Shown here piece by piece: positions 27,863 to 36,943 of a DNA stretch of 64,000 nucleotides. Position 1 is the stretch's first letter; the number at the start of each line of letters is the position of its first letter. The notes beneath the pieces were generated by a model. The model was not told the origin of the DNA and did not search any database. It saw only the letters and a list, made by a program, of their open reading frames with translations. Both the position numbers and the translations under genes were made by a program. The stretch comes from Streptomyces griseocarneus (GTDB lineage Bacteria; Actinomycetota; Actinomycetes; Streptomycetales; Streptomycetaceae). The stretch lies in NCBI RefSeq assembly GCF_014655595.1, contig NZ_BNBL01000005.1, positions 1-64,000 of the forward strand. The letters run 5' to 3'.

Positions 27863-28309
27863 ATGGACCTTCCCCCCAGCCTCCTGCGGCTCGACACCTA
27901 CGTCCTGTCGAAGATCGGCAAGACGGCCCGCGCCCGGCTCTCCGAGCGCCTGGCCACCCGCGGCCTGCGGCTGTGGCACATGGCGGTGCTGGCCGCCCTC
28001 GCGGACTTCGGCCCGCACATCCAGCGGGAGCTGGCGTCCCGGCTGGACCTGCACCCCAGTGACGTGGCGAAGGTGATCGACACGCTCGTCGCCGGCGGCG
28101 CCGTCGAGCGCCGCCAGGACCCGGCCGACCGCCGCCGGGTGCGCGTCGACATCACCCCCGCCGGCCGGTCCCTGCTGGGCGAGCTCGAGCACGAGGCCGG
28201 CACGGTCCGGGACGGGATCCTCGCCCCGCTGAACCCGTCCGAGCGCGCGGAGCTGTCGCGGATGCTGCACCGCGTCTTCGACGGGCTCCACGCGCCCGGG
28301 AGCCACTGA
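27863..28309 (+). CDS. MarR family transcriptional regulator
   Basis: A 148-residue winged-helix protein. Its recognition region is HIQRELASRLDLHPSDVAKVIDTLVAGGAVERRQDPADRRRVRVDITPAGRSLL, with the wing RRxxxPADRRRVRV typical of MarR. ATG 27863 begins seven bases after TATGAT (27851-27856), so the transcript is probably leaderless. It sits divergently to a VOC gene with two matching operators between, and should repress both itself and the VOC gene, perhaps responding to a small electrophile or phenolic. Confidence 0.88.
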   Translation: MDLPPSLLRLDTYVLSKIGKTARARLSERLATRGLRLWHMAVLAALADFGPHIQRELASRLDLHPSDVAKVIDTLVAGGAVERRQDPADRRRVRVDITPAGRSLLGELEHEAGTVRDGILAPLNPSERAELSRMLHRVFDGLHAPGSH

Positions 28310-28339
28310 CCCGGCCGTACGCCGCCGTCGCGCGCCACC

Positions 28340-31093
28340 TCACGGCAGCAGCTGCTCGGCCCAGATCACCTTGCCCTCGGCCGTGTACCGGGTGCCCCAG
28401 CGCTCGGCCAGCTGTGCCACCAGGAACAGGCCGCGGCCGCCCTCGTCCTCGGCCGCCGCGTAGCGCAGGTGCGGCGAGGTGCTGCTGGTGTCGGACACCT
28501 CGCAGATCAGGGCCCGGTCATGGAGCAGCCGGACGCCGATCGGGCCGGTGGCGTGCCGGATGGCATTGGTGATCAGCTCGCTGAGGATCAGCTCGGTGGT
28601 GAACCCCGCCTCCTCCAGGCCCCACTCGCCCAGCTGCCGGGTGACGTCCGCCCGCGCGGCCGCCACCACCGCCGGGTCGGCGGGCAGCTCCCAGGTGGCG
28701 ATCCGGTCGGCCTCCAGGACCCGGGTACGGGCGATGACCAGGGCGATGTCGTCGGCCTGGCGCGCGGGCAGCAGCGCACCGAGCACCGCGTCGCAGATCT
28801 CCTGCGGCGACCGGCCGGGCTGCGCCAGCGTGGTGGCGAGGATCTCCAGGCCGACGTCGATGTCCCGCGTGCGGTCCTCGATGAGCCCGTCGGTGTACAG
28901 GGCCAGGCTGCTGCCCTCGGGCAGCTGCAGCTCCACGGCCTCGAAGGGCAGCCCGCCCAGGCCGAGCGGCGGCCCCGCGGGCAGCTCCGGGAACTCCACC
29001 GTGCCGTCGGGACGCACCAGCGCCGGCAGCGGATGGCCGGCCCGGGCCATGCTGCACATGCCGCTGGACGGGTCGTAGATCGCGTACAGGCACGTGGCGC
29101 CGGCGATCGCCGCCTCCCCGTCCACGTCCGCCGCCTCCTGGTCGATCCGGCCGATCAGCTCGTCGAGGTGGCTCAGGAGCTCGTCCGGCGGCAGGTCCAG
29201 GGAGGAGAAGTTCTGCACGGCCGTGCGCAGCCGGCCCATCGTCGCGGCGGCGTGCAGCCCGTGGCCGACCACGTCACCCACGACCAGGGCCACCCGGGCG
29301 CCGGGCAGCGGGATCACGTCGAACCAGTCGCCGCCCACCCCGGCCTGGGCCGGCAGATAGCGGTAGGCGATGTCGAGGGCGCTCTGCTCGGGCACGCCGC
29401 GCGGCAGCAGGCTGTGCTGCAGGGTCACGGCCATGGTGTGCTCGCGGGTGAAGCGGCGGGCGTTGTCGATGCACACCGCCGCCCTGGCCGACAGCTCCTC
29501 GGCCAGGGACAGGTCGTCCTCCTCGAACGTCTCGCTGCTCTGCGCCCGCCAGAAGTTCACGATGCCCATCAGGACCCCGCGCGCCTTGAGCGGAACGGTG
29601 ATGAGCGAGTGGAAGCCGTAGTCGAGGATCTCCTGCGTGCGGGCGGGGTCCTGGGTGCGCCAGCCCGCGGAGACCCGCAGGTCGGGCACGATCACGGCCT
29701 GTCCGGTGACGAAGCCCGTCGCCTGCGGGGTGGTCGCGGCGAAGCTGTGCACCTCTCCCGCCCGGTACAGGGGATGGTCGTCCGGGGTGCCGCTCAGCGC
29801 CACCCGGCGCAGCTCCGGGGCCTCGTGGCCCAGCCCGGTCCGGGGCTCCTCGCCGCGCAGCACCGGCTCGGCCAGGTCGACGGAGACGTAGTCGGCGAAC
29901 CGGGGGGAGGCCACCTCGGCGAGTTCCTCGGCGGTGCGCTGCACGTCCAGGGTGGTACCGATGGCCACGCTCGCCTCGTACAGCAGCCGCAGCCGGCCAC
30001 GCGCCACCTCCGCCTTGCCCGCGAGCGCGCGCAGCTCGGTGGAGTCCCGCAGGGTGGCCACGCTGCCCGGCGGCCCGCCCCGGCGGTCGGTCGGCCGCTG
30101 GTTCACCGCCAGCAGCCGGTCCCCGACGGGCAGCACCTCGTCGGTGGCCACCCGGCGGGACGCGAGGAGCTCGGCCATCCGGGGGTCGAGGCCCAGGGCG
30201 CCGACGCTCTGCCCCTCCACGTCCGGGGGCAGGTCCAGGAGCCGGCGCGCCTCGTCGTTGGCGAGCAGGACGTGGCCGTCGCCGCTGACGATGACCACGC
30301 CCTCGCGCACCGCGTGCAGAACCGCGTCGTGGTGCTCGTACATCCGGGTCATCTCGACCGGGCCGAGACCGTGGGTCTGCCGCCGCAGCCGGCGGGTCAC
30401 CAGCGCCGTGCCGCCCGTCGCGAGCGCGAGGGTGACGGCGCCGGTGCCCAGGACGACCGGCAGCTGCCGGTCGACCGCGCTGCTCACCGAGCTGACCTTG
30501 AGCCCGGACGAGACCATGCCGACGACCTTGCCGCGGTCCGTCACCGGCACCACGACCTGCAGTTCCTCGCCCAGGGGGCCATGGACGTCCTCGACCGTGA
30601 CATGGCCCTGCAACGATGGCGCGATCGTGCCGACGAACTTCTTGCCGATCTCCTGCGGTGAGGGGTGGGTGTAGCGGATGCCGTCGCGGTTCATCACCAC
30701 GAGGAAGTCGACGCCGCCCTGGCGGCGGGCGGCCTCGGTCAGCGGCTGGAGCTTGGCGGACGGGTTGGGGCCGCGCATGGTCTCCACCAGGCCCGGTGAG
30801 TGGGAGAAGGCCTCGGCGGCCGCCAGCGAGCGGTCGCGCGCCGCCTGGAACCTGTCGCTGCGCGCCTGCAGCAGCAGCGTCACCACCGCCGCCACGATGA
30901 GCAGCAGCACGATCAGGACCTGCAGCACGAACATCTGCCCGGCGACGCTGCGGTCGGCGACCGACCGCAGGCGCCGAGCCCACGGCAGCCGTGCGCCCGC
31001 GCGCCACTGTCGCCGCTCACGCCGGCTACCTCGGCGCCGACCGGCGAACCAGCGACCCGATGGCCTCCAGGAGCGGCCCCGGATTCGGGCCAT
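28340..31093 (-). CDS. SpoIIE family PP2C phosphatase with Cache, PAS, GAF and HATPase domains
   Basis: A 917-residue sensor-regulator. In order: Arg-rich N-terminus; a transmembrane helix near residues 52-76 (VLQVLIVLLLIVAAVVTLLL); an extracellular Cache-type sensor (about 80-205); a second helix (about 208-228); a PAS domain (about 250-350); a GAF domain (about 375-545); a SpoIIE-type PP2C phosphatase (about 560-770) with GGDWFDVIPL and LALYTDGLIEDR metal motifs; and a C-terminal HATPase_c/anti-sigma-like domain (about 790-915) with LSELITNAIRHA and DEGGRGLFLVAQLAERWG. It probably senses an external signal and sets an anti-sigma/anti-anti-sigma switch by both dephosphorylation and kinase-like activity. 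ATG 31093. Confidence 0.9.
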   Translation of the reverse strand: MARIRGRSWRPSGRWFAGRRRGSRRERRQWRAGARLPWARRLRSVADRSVAGQMFVLQVLIVLLLIVAAVVTLLLQARSDRFQAARDRSLAAAEAFSHSPGLVETMRGPNPSAKLQPLTEAARRQGGVDFLVVMNRDGIRYTHPSPQEIGKKFVGTIAPSLQGHVTVEDVHGPLGEELQVVVPVTDRGKVVGMVSSGLKVSSVSSAVDRQLPVVLGTGAVTLALATGGTALVTRRLRRQTHGLGPVEMTRMYEHHDAVLHAVREGVVIVSGDGHVLLANDEARRLLDLPPDVEGQSVGALGLDPRMAELLASRRVATDEVLPVGDRLLAVNQRPTDRRGGPPGSVATLRDSTELRALAGKAEVARGRLRLLYEASVAIGTTLDVQRTAEELAEVASPRFADYVSVDLAEPVLRGEEPRTGLGHEAPELRRVALSGTPDDHPLYRAGEVHSFAATTPQATGFVTGQAVIVPDLRVSAGWRTQDPARTQEILDYGFHSLITVPLKARGVLMGIVNFWRAQSSETFEEDDLSLAEELSARAAVCIDNARRFTREHTMAVTLQHSLLPRGVPEQSALDIAYRYLPAQAGVGGDWFDVIPLPGARVALVVGDVVGHGLHAAATMGRLRTAVQNFSSLDLPPDELLSHLDELIGRIDQEAADVDGEAAIAGATCLYAIYDPSSGMCSMARAGHPLPALVRPDGTVEFPELPAGPPLGLGGLPFEAVELQLPEGSSLALYTDGLIEDRTRDIDVGLEILATTLAQPGRSPQEICDAVLGALLPARQADDIALVIARTRVLEADRIATWELPADPAVVAAARADVTRQLGEWGLEEAGFTTELILSELITNAIRHATGPIGVRLLHDRALICEVSDTSSTSPHLRYAAAEDEGGRGLFLVAQLAERWGTRYTAEGKVIWAEQLLP

Positions 31094-31214
31094 ACCCCAT
31101 GTCTACCCCGCCCTCTTCCGCCGCGCGAACGGTACGCGCCACCCTGTGGCCCTCTCCGGATGCGGACCCCGCCCGGCGAGGGCAGCGTGGGCAGGACGAA
31201 AAGGACGGGCCGGC

Positions 31215-31796
31215 ATGCCGCGGAACGGAGCACACGACAACACCCCGGACCGCCCCGGCGCCCGGCGGGGCCGGGGCGCGGACGACGCCCGGGACGCACC
31301 GGCGGGCCGGCAGCCGCGGACCGGGCGTCACGAGTCGCCCGAGGAACGCGCCGACCGCCGCTGGAACGAACTGCTCCAGGAGGTCCGCGTCGCCCAGACC
31401 GGCGTCCAGATCCTCTTCGGCTTCCTGCTGACCGTCGTCTTCACGCCCAAGTTCACGACCCTCACGGCCACGGACCGGACCATCTACATCGTCACCGTCG
31501 TGCTCGGCGCGGCCACCATGGGAGCCCTCATCGGGCCCGTCTCCTTCCACCGGCTCGTCACGGGGCACCGCCTCAAGCCCCAGACCGTCACCTGGGCCTC
31601 CCGGCTGACGCTCGTGGGCGTCGTGCTGCTCCTGGCCACGATCGTCTCGGCACTCCTGCTCGTCCTGCGCATCGCCCTGCACTCCTCGGCGGTGCCCTGG
31701 ATCGTCGCGGGGCTCAGCACGTGGTTCCTGCTGTGCTGGTTCGGGCTGCCGGCCTGGGCCCGGCACCGCTACGCGCGCGGGAGACAGCCGGAATAG
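31215..31796 (+). CDS. DUF6328 family membrane protein
   Basis: A 193-residue protein. The first 45 residues are charged and rich in Arg/Asp/Gly. Four hydrophobic segments follow (about residues 65-83, 92-110, 125-148, 157-175), starting EVRVAQTGVQILFGFLLTVVFTPKF, a pattern I associate with the DUF6328 family. The function is unknown. ATG 31215 follows AAGGA. It is divergent from the PP2C gene, with a 121-base gap. Confidence 0.72.
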   Translation: MPRNGAHDNTPDRPGARRGRGADDARDAPAGRQPRTGRHESPEERADRRWNELLQEVRVAQTGVQILFGFLLTVVFTPKFTTLTATDRTIYIVTVVLGAATMGALIGPVSFHRLVTGHRLKPQTVTWASRLTLVGVVLLLATIVSALLLVLRIALHSSAVPWIVAGLSTWFLLCWFGLPAWARHRYARGRQPE

Positions 31797-31906
31797 CCGG
31801 AACAGGCCGCCCGCGTCGCGTGCCGCCCCTCGCATCCCGTGCGGTCGCCGACCGGCCGGCCGTAAAGCCCGGGCGCCACCGGCTTCCCCCGGTCTACCGT
31901 GAGGTC

Positions 31907-32707
31907 ATGACTCCCGCGCGGTACGAGGCCCACTGCTCCGAAATCGTCGCCCAGACCCGCCACTTGGCGTCCACCGTCAAGGACGCCGACCTCACGGTCC
32001 CCGTGCCGTCCTGCCCGGGCTGGAACCTCGGCCAACTGCTGCTCCACGTCGCCGGTGCCCATCGCTGGGTCGAGTCGATCGTACGGACCCGGGCGACGGA
32101 ACCCGTCCCCGACGACCTGGTCAACGACGTCTCCGGCGACATCGGCCAGGGGGCCGCCGTCCTCGCCGGCCGGCTCGAGGAGGGGGCCGGGCGGCTGGCG
32201 GACGCGCTGCGCGCCGCCGGGCCCCACGCGGAGGTCTGGACGGTGGTCCCGGGCGAGTCCATCGGGTTCTGGGCCCGCCGGATGACGCACGAGACGGTCG
32301 TCCACCGGGCCGACGCCGCGCAGGCGGTGGGCGCGGACTTCACCGTCGACGAGCGCGTGGCCGCCGACGGCCTCGACGAGTGGATGGCGTTCGGCTCGCT
32401 GCCGCAGGTCTTCGAGGAGGCGCCCGCGACGCGCGAGCTGCTCGGCCCCGGCGCCACCCTGCAGTTCCACGCCACCGACACCGCACCCGGAGACGGGGCC
32501 GGGTGGCTGGTCGACCTCACCGGCGACACGATCACCTGGCGCCGGGCGCACGAGGCGGCCGCCGTGACCGTACGCGGCCCGCTGACCGGCCTGTTGCTGG
32601 CCGTCTACGGCCGGCGCCCGTACCCCGGCACGGACGTCGAGATCCTCGGCGACGCGCGGCTGTTCGAGCGGTGGCTGGACTGTGTCAGCTACTGGCTCCA
32701 CGAGTGA
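31907..32707 (+). CDS. maleylpyruvate isomerase family mycothiol-dependent enzyme
   Basis: A 266-residue DinB-like protein of the mycothiol-dependent maleylpyruvate isomerase family. The N-terminal helix bundle has VPSCPGWNLGQLLLHVAGAHRWV (metal-binding His), followed by RMTHETVVHRADAAQAVG with further metal His residues near 140-150. The C-terminal part is the SCP2-like MDMPI_C domain. Members use mycothiol for thiol transfer or isomerisation; the substrate is unknown. ATG 31907 follows GTGAGG. Confidence 0.84.
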   Translation: MTPARYEAHCSEIVAQTRHLASTVKDADLTVPVPSCPGWNLGQLLLHVAGAHRWVESIVRTRATEPVPDDLVNDVSGDIGQGAAVLAGRLEEGAGRLADALRAAGPHAEVWTVVPGESIGFWARRMTHETVVHRADAAQAVGADFTVDERVAADGLDEWMAFGSLPQVFEEAPATRELLGPGATLQFHATDTAPGDGAGWLVDLTGDTITWRRAHEAAAVTVRGPLTGLLLAVYGRRPYPGTDVEILGDARLFERWLDCVSYWLHE

Positions 32708-32732
32708 GCGGCGTACGCGTACGCGCCCGCGC

Positions 32733-33203
32733 TCACTGCTCGTAGGCGTCCACCAGCGCCTGAATGTCGATCTTCTTCATCTGGAGCATGGCCTTCATGA
32801 CCCGGCCCGCCTTGACCGGGTCGGGGTCGCTCAGCAGCTCGTTCAGCTTCCTCGGGTTGACCTGCCACCACAGCCCGAACCGGTCCTTCAGCCAGCCGCA
32901 CTGGCCCTCCTCGCCGCCGGCGCCGAGCTTCTCCCAGAGCTCGTCGACCTCCTCCTGGGTGACGCAGTCGACGGACAGCGAGACGGCCTCGTTGAAGGTG
33001 AAGTGCGGCCCGCCGTTGAGCGCGATGAACTGCTGGCCCGCGAGCTCGAAGGTGACGGTCATGACCGTCCCGGCCTTCCCCGGCCCGGCCTCGCCGTAGC
33101 GCTGCACGTCCACGATCCGGGAATCGCCGAAGACGGACATGTAGTGGCGCACCGCCTCCTCGGCCTGGTCGTCGAACCACAGAAACGGCGTGATCTTCTG
33201 CAT
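32733..33203 (-). CDS. VOC family protein (PhnB-like)
   Basis: A 156-residue PhnB/3-demethylubiquinone-like VOC protein. It begins MQKITPFLWFDDQAEEAVRHYMSVF and includes FELAGQQFIALNGGPHFTFNEAVSL, CVTQEEVDELWEKL and FGLWWQVNP, all typical of the subgroup, with a C-terminal MLQMKKIDIQALVDAYE helix. The catalytic role is unknown. ATG 33203 is preferred because it matches the family N-terminus; the ORF extends to 33269. It is convergent with the maleylpyruvate isomerase-like gene. Confidence 0.86.
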   Translation of the reverse strand: MQKITPFLWFDDQAEEAVRHYMSVFGDSRIVDVQRYGEAGPGKAGTVMTVTFELAGQQFIALNGGPHFTFNEAVSLSVDCVTQEEVDELWEKLGAGGEEGQCGWLKDRFGLWWQVNPRKLNELLSDPDPVKAGRVMKAMLQMKKIDIQALVDAYEQ

Positions 33204-33255
33204 GACGTCGTCATACCGGACCGGGCCCGGCCGTCCCGCCGAAAGCGGCCCCGCG

Positions 33256-34566
33256 TCACCCAAGGTCACCCGACCGGGCTCGCCCGGTGGTGAGCGGCTC
33301 CCCGCCCGCCGGTCCGGCCGGCGACGGGGCGGAGGGTTCGGGACGGGGGCGGACGAGGCGGTGCTGGGCCAGGCAGGCGGCGGCGATGACCGTGCCGAAG
33401 GCGGTCCAGCCCAGGGGGCCGGTGGCGATGGCGGCGGTGACGGCCAGCGGGCCGACGGCGCGCTGGCTCGCCTGGGCCAGGCCGTGGACGCCGAGGTAGG
33501 AGCCCTGGGACTCCTCGGGGGCGAGGGCGACCGACAGTTCCCAGGAGACGGTGGCGTGCAGCATTTCGGCGAGGGTGAAGCCGGCGGCCGCCACGGTGAG
33601 GGCGATGCTCGCGGGCACGGCCCCGTCCACGGCGGAGGCCGCCATGGCGACGCCGGAGGCCAGGAAGGTGAGGGAGAGTGGCAGCAGGAGGCCGCGGGCC
33701 GCGCTCGTCGTGGCGCCGAAGCGGGCCAGCGGGACCTGGAGCCCCACGACCAGCACGTTGTTGAGGACCATCAGCAGGGGGACGAGGCCGTGCGGGGCGT
33801 CGGTGGCGTGGACGGCCCACAGGGACAGGCCGACCTTGAAGATCGCGTCGTCGAGGAAGAGCACGGTGTCCGTGGCCACGTACGCCAGGTAGGTCCGGTC
33901 GCGCCAGGGGTTGGTGGTGCGGGCGCCGGGAGCGGGCCGGCTGCCGCCGGCGACGATGCGGGCCGGGGCGGCGGCCTCGGCGCAGCTCAGGGTGATCAGC
34001 GCGGCCGCGACGAAGGAGAGGGAGTCCCCGAGGAGCAGGATCCGGTAGACGGTGGTGGTGCCGGCGGCGAGGGCGGCGGCCGCGCCGAGGCCGCCGAGGG
34101 CCCAGCCGACGTTGGCGACCGTGCGGTTGACCGCCTGGTAGCGAACGCGCTCGGCCCCCGCGACGCGGGTGCCGTACAGCTTGGTGAGCACGCTCGCCGC
34201 CCTGTCGCCGAACCCGGCGAGCGCCGAACACACCAGCAGCGACGTGAAGTCGGTCGTCACCAGCAGCCCGAGGGCGGCCGCCGCGCGCAGCACCTGGCAC
34301 GCGGCGAGCACCCGGGTGAGCGGCAGGCGGTCCGCCAGCCGGCCGCCGACCGGCGCACCCGCGACGCCGACGACCCCGGCGGCGGCCGCCAGCGTGCCCA
34401 CCTGGGCCACGCTCAGGTGGGTGACATAGGTGAAGTACAGCACCGAGGTCGCGGCCCACAGGCCGTTGCCGGTGCGGTCGACCAGCGCGACCGCGAGCAT
34501 GCGCCGCCCGTCCCGGCCTCCCGGTATGCGCGCGGTGAGTGCGGCCCATCGCTGTGTCGGGCTCAC
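33256..34566 (-). CDS. MFS transporter, divergent from MocR regulator
   Basis: A 436-residue membrane protein with about twelve segments. It starts RMLAVALVDRTGNGLWAATSVLYFTYVTHLS, followed by GRLADRLPLTRVLAACQVLR (motif A-like), typical of drug/metabolite efflux MFS. The substrate is unknown. GTG 34566 follows GGGGGA; the ORF runs open to 36342 as a fortuitous frame. It is divergent from a MocR-type regulator with 81 bases between, which contain a strong operator, so the exporter is likely MocR-controlled. Confidence 0.84.
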   Translation of the reverse strand: MSPTQRWAALTARIPGGRDGRRMLAVALVDRTGNGLWAATSVLYFTYVTHLSVAQVGTLAAAAGVVGVAGAPVGGRLADRLPLTRVLAACQVLRAAAALGLLVTTDFTSLLVCSALAGFGDRAASVLTKLYGTRVAGAERVRYQAVNRTVANVGWALGGLGAAAALAAGTTTVYRILLLGDSLSFVAAALITLSCAEAAAPARIVAGGSRPAPGARTTNPWRDRTYLAYVATDTVLFLDDAIFKVGLSLWAVHATDAPHGLVPLLMVLNNVLVVGLQVPLARFGATTSAARGLLLPLSLTFLASGVAMAASAVDGAVPASIALTVAAAGFTLAEMLHATVSWELSVALAPEESQGSYLGVHGLAQASQRAVGPLAVTAAIATGPLGWTAFGTVIAAACLAQHRLVRPRPEPSAPSPAGPAGGEPLTTGRARSGDLG

Positions 34567-34611
34567 GTCGTCCCCCCTGATCCCTCGTCCGACGTCAGAC
34601 GCCTGAAGCGC

Positions 34612-34640
34612 TTGCCGTCGGCTATGTATTGATACATAAT
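34612..34640 (+). promoter_or_regulatory. MocR promoter with internal palindromic operator
   Basis: TTGCCG (34612-34617) and CATAAT (34635-34640) are 17 bases apart, and the GTG start at 34648 lies at the expected transcription start, so the mRNA is probably leaderless. The palindrome TATGTAT-TG-ATACATA (34623-34638) fills the spacer and -10 box. Its low GC content against the surroundings supports a protein-binding role. Confidence 0.75.
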
Positions 34641-34647
34641 CAGTTAC

Positions 34648-35967
34648 GTGACAATACGATATGGGATCACCGGCGGTACGGCCAAGGCCATTTCCGCCTC
34701 GGTCGAACGCGCCGTGACCGAAGGCGCCCTGGGCCCCGGCACCGCCCTCCCGCCGGTGCGCCGGCTTGCGGACGACCTCGGCGTCAGCCCCGGCACCGTC
34801 GCGACCGCCTACAAGGAATTGCGGCAGCGCGGCATCGTCGTCACCCGCGGCCGCGCCGGCACGGTCGTCGCCCAGGGCCCCGGCGTGGCGTCGCGGCGGC
34901 CGCCGAAGGTGCCCGAGGGCCTGCGCGACCTGGCCGGAGGACACCCCAACCCCGCCCTCCTGCCCGACCTGGTGCCGCCCGTACGCCTCTCGCCCGGCAC
35001 CCGCTCGCACCGCTCGGTGCCACGGCTGCCGCGCCTGGAGGAGACGGTCCGCGAGTGGCTCGCGGCCGACGGCGTCCCGGCCGGGCACGTCACCTTCGCG
35101 CACGGAGCGCTGGACATGATCGGACGGCTGCTGTCCGTCGAGCTCCGGCCGGGAGACGCCGTGGCCGTGGAGGACCCCGGCTACCACCACCTGCTCGACC
35201 TCGTCACGGCCATGGGCCTGCGCACGGTCGCGGTCACCGTCGACGACGAGGGCATGCGCCCCGAGGCGCTGCGCGCCGCGCTCCGGGCGGGCGTACGGGC
35301 CGTCGTGTGCAGCCCCCGCGCCCAGAACCCGTACGGCGGGTGCTTCTCGCCGGGACGCCGTGACGCGCTCGCCGGCATCCTGCGCGAGGCCCCCGACGTG
35401 CTCGTGATCGAGAACGACTTCGCCACCGAGATCGCCGGAGCCCCCCTCCACACGGTGACCGGGGGCGGCCTCGCACGCTGGGCGCACGTGCGGACCGTGA
35501 CGAAGTACCTGGGCACGGACCTGCGGTGGGCGGCCGCCGCGTGCGACGCGACCACACTGGCCCGGCACGACGGGCGGCTGCTGCTCACCTCCGGCTGGGT
35601 GAGCCACCTGCTCCAGGAGACGGTGCTCGGCCTGATGGGGGACGCCGCGACGGACGCGCTCGTCGGGCGGGCACGGGAGGAGTACGCGCGCCGGCGCCGG
35701 ACCCTGATCACCGAACTCGGGCGGCACGGCATCGCGGCCCACGGCGCGAGCGGCATGAACGTGTGGGTGCCGGTGCGGGACGAGTCGGCCGTCGTCAACG
35801 GGCTGCGCACGCACGGCTGGTGGGTCGCCGCCGGGGCCCGCTTCCGCATCGGCACCGCGCCGGGAGTGCGGATCACCACGGCCGAGCTGCCGCCGTCCGA
35901 CGGGGCGCGCCTGGCCCGGGACTTCGCGGCCGTCCTGGGTGAGTCCCAGGCCACGTACGGGGGGTGA
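34648..35967 (+). CDS. MocR-type (GntR/aminotransferase) transcriptional regulator
   Basis: A 439-residue protein. The GntR winged helix-turn-helix (about residues 8-75; LPPVRRLADDLGVSPGTVATAYKELRQRGIVVT) is fused to an aminotransferase-like fold with VEDPGYHHLLDL, SPRAQNPYGGCFS and the PLP-lysine region TVTKYLGTDLRWAAA, where the Lys near residue 285 is present. MocR regulators respond to PLP or amino-type ligands and generally control neighbouring genes. Here the divergent MFS exporter is the obvious target. GTG 34648 is likely leaderless. Confidence 0.9.
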   Translation: MTIRYGITGGTAKAISASVERAVTEGALGPGTALPPVRRLADDLGVSPGTVATAYKELRQRGIVVTRGRAGTVVAQGPGVASRRPPKVPEGLRDLAGGHPNPALLPDLVPPVRLSPGTRSHRSVPRLPRLEETVREWLAADGVPAGHVTFAHGALDMIGRLLSVELRPGDAVAVEDPGYHHLLDLVTAMGLRTVAVTVDDEGMRPEALRAALRAGVRAVVCSPRAQNPYGGCFSPGRRDALAGILREAPDVLVIENDFATEIAGAPLHTVTGGGLARWAHVRTVTKYLGTDLRWAAAACDATTLARHDGRLLLTSGWVSHLLQETVLGLMGDAATDALVGRAREEYARRRRTLITELGRHGIAAHGASGMNVWVPVRDESAVVNGLRTHGWWVAAGARFRIGTAPGVRITTAELPPSDGARLARDFAAVLGESQATYGG

Positions 35968-36022
35968 GGCCGCCGCCCGGGCGGCCTCGGGCGGCCGTCC
36001 GCCGGGCGGGCTCAGGCCGGGC

Positions 36023-36904
36023 TCAGGCCGCGAGCCGCCCGGTCGTGTGGCCGATGATCGCGGCCGTGAGCGGGGCGAGGACCTCTTGGGGCAGGGCGTG
36101 GCCCATGCCCGGGATCTCCACGACGCGCGCCCCGCGGACCGCCTGGGCGAGGTGCTGCGGGTGCGGCGGCGGGAAGACCGGTTCGGCGGGGGCGGCGACG
36201 ACGAGGGTGGGCACGCGGTTCGCGGCCAGCTCGTCGGTGCGCAGCAGCCCCGAGTCGTCGGCGCGGCCGTGCGCGGTGCTGACGGTGTAGTGCCCGGTGT
36301 GCTCGATGACCCGGCGCTCGAGGGCGCGGAAGTACTCCGCATCGAAGGGCAGTTGCCCGCCGCTCAGCACCCTCCAGTGTTCGACGCGCCGCTCCAGCTC
36401 GGCGTCCAGTCCCCGGTCCTCGACGGGCCGGGCCCACATCTCCAGCACCTCGGGCGCGATGCCGGGCAGCTCCGCGACCGGGACCAGGGTGCCGTCCGGG
36501 CGGGCGTAGGGGGCGGTGCTGAGCGCGCACGTACCCATCAGCGTGGCGCTGAGCAGGCGGCCGGGGTGGTCGGCGATCAGCAGCTGCGCCAGCATCCCGC
36601 CCAGCGACAGGCCGGCGACGTGGGCGCGTTCGATGCCCAGGCCGTCCAGGACCGCGACGGCGTCCCGCGCGAGGTCGGCGATGGCGTACGGCTGCCGCTC
36701 GAAGGGCCAGGTGGAACGGCCCGTGTCGCGGTGGTCGTAGCGGATCACGCGGTGGTGGACGGCGAGCGCGTCCACCAGCTCCTCCGGCCAGCCCGTGCCG
36801 GAGGCCTGCGCCCCCATGATCAGCAGCAGCGGCGGGGCGTCGGCGGCGCCGCGCTCCTCCGCCCACAGGCGAATGCCGGGTGCCGCGTCGATGAAGTGCT
36901 CCAT
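36023..36904 (-). CDS. alpha/beta hydrolase
   Basis: A 293-residue single-domain hydrolase with an oxyanion segment LLLIMGAQASGTGWPEEL, YDHRDTGRSTWPF, nucleophile elbow AGLSLGGMLAQLL (Ser near residue 100), an acid residue in VVAAPAEPVFPPPH, and the catalytic His in IPGMGHALPQ. It resembles carboxylesterase/haloperoxidase-like enzymes; the substrate is unknown. ATG 36904. A TetR-type palindrome at 36944-36957 lies just upstream, suggesting inducible expression. Confidence 0.85.
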   Translation of the reverse strand: MEHFIDAAPGIRLWAEERGAADAPPLLLIMGAQASGTGWPEELVDALAVHHRVIRYDHRDTGRSTWPFERQPYAIADLARDAVAVLDGLGIERAHVAGLSLGGMLAQLLIADHPGRLLSATLMGTCALSTAPYARPDGTLVPVAELPGIAPEVLEMWARPVEDRGLDAELERRVEHWRVLSGGQLPFDAEYFRALERRVIEHTGHYTVSTAHGRADDSGLLRTDELAANRVPTLVVAAPAEPVFPPPHPQHLAQAVRGARVVEIPGMGHALPQEVLAPLTAAIIGHTTGRLAA

Positions 36905-36943
36905 GGGTTTCCCTCCCGTGGCCGGTGAAGACCCCTTGAAGAT

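Noticed and set aside
34567..36342. Very long open frame making the MFS protein over 1000 residues
   Set aside because: It is antisense to MocR and to part of the alpha/beta hydrolase region and has low-complexity Gly/Arg/Ala sequence; GTG 34566 with GGGGGA is the true start.
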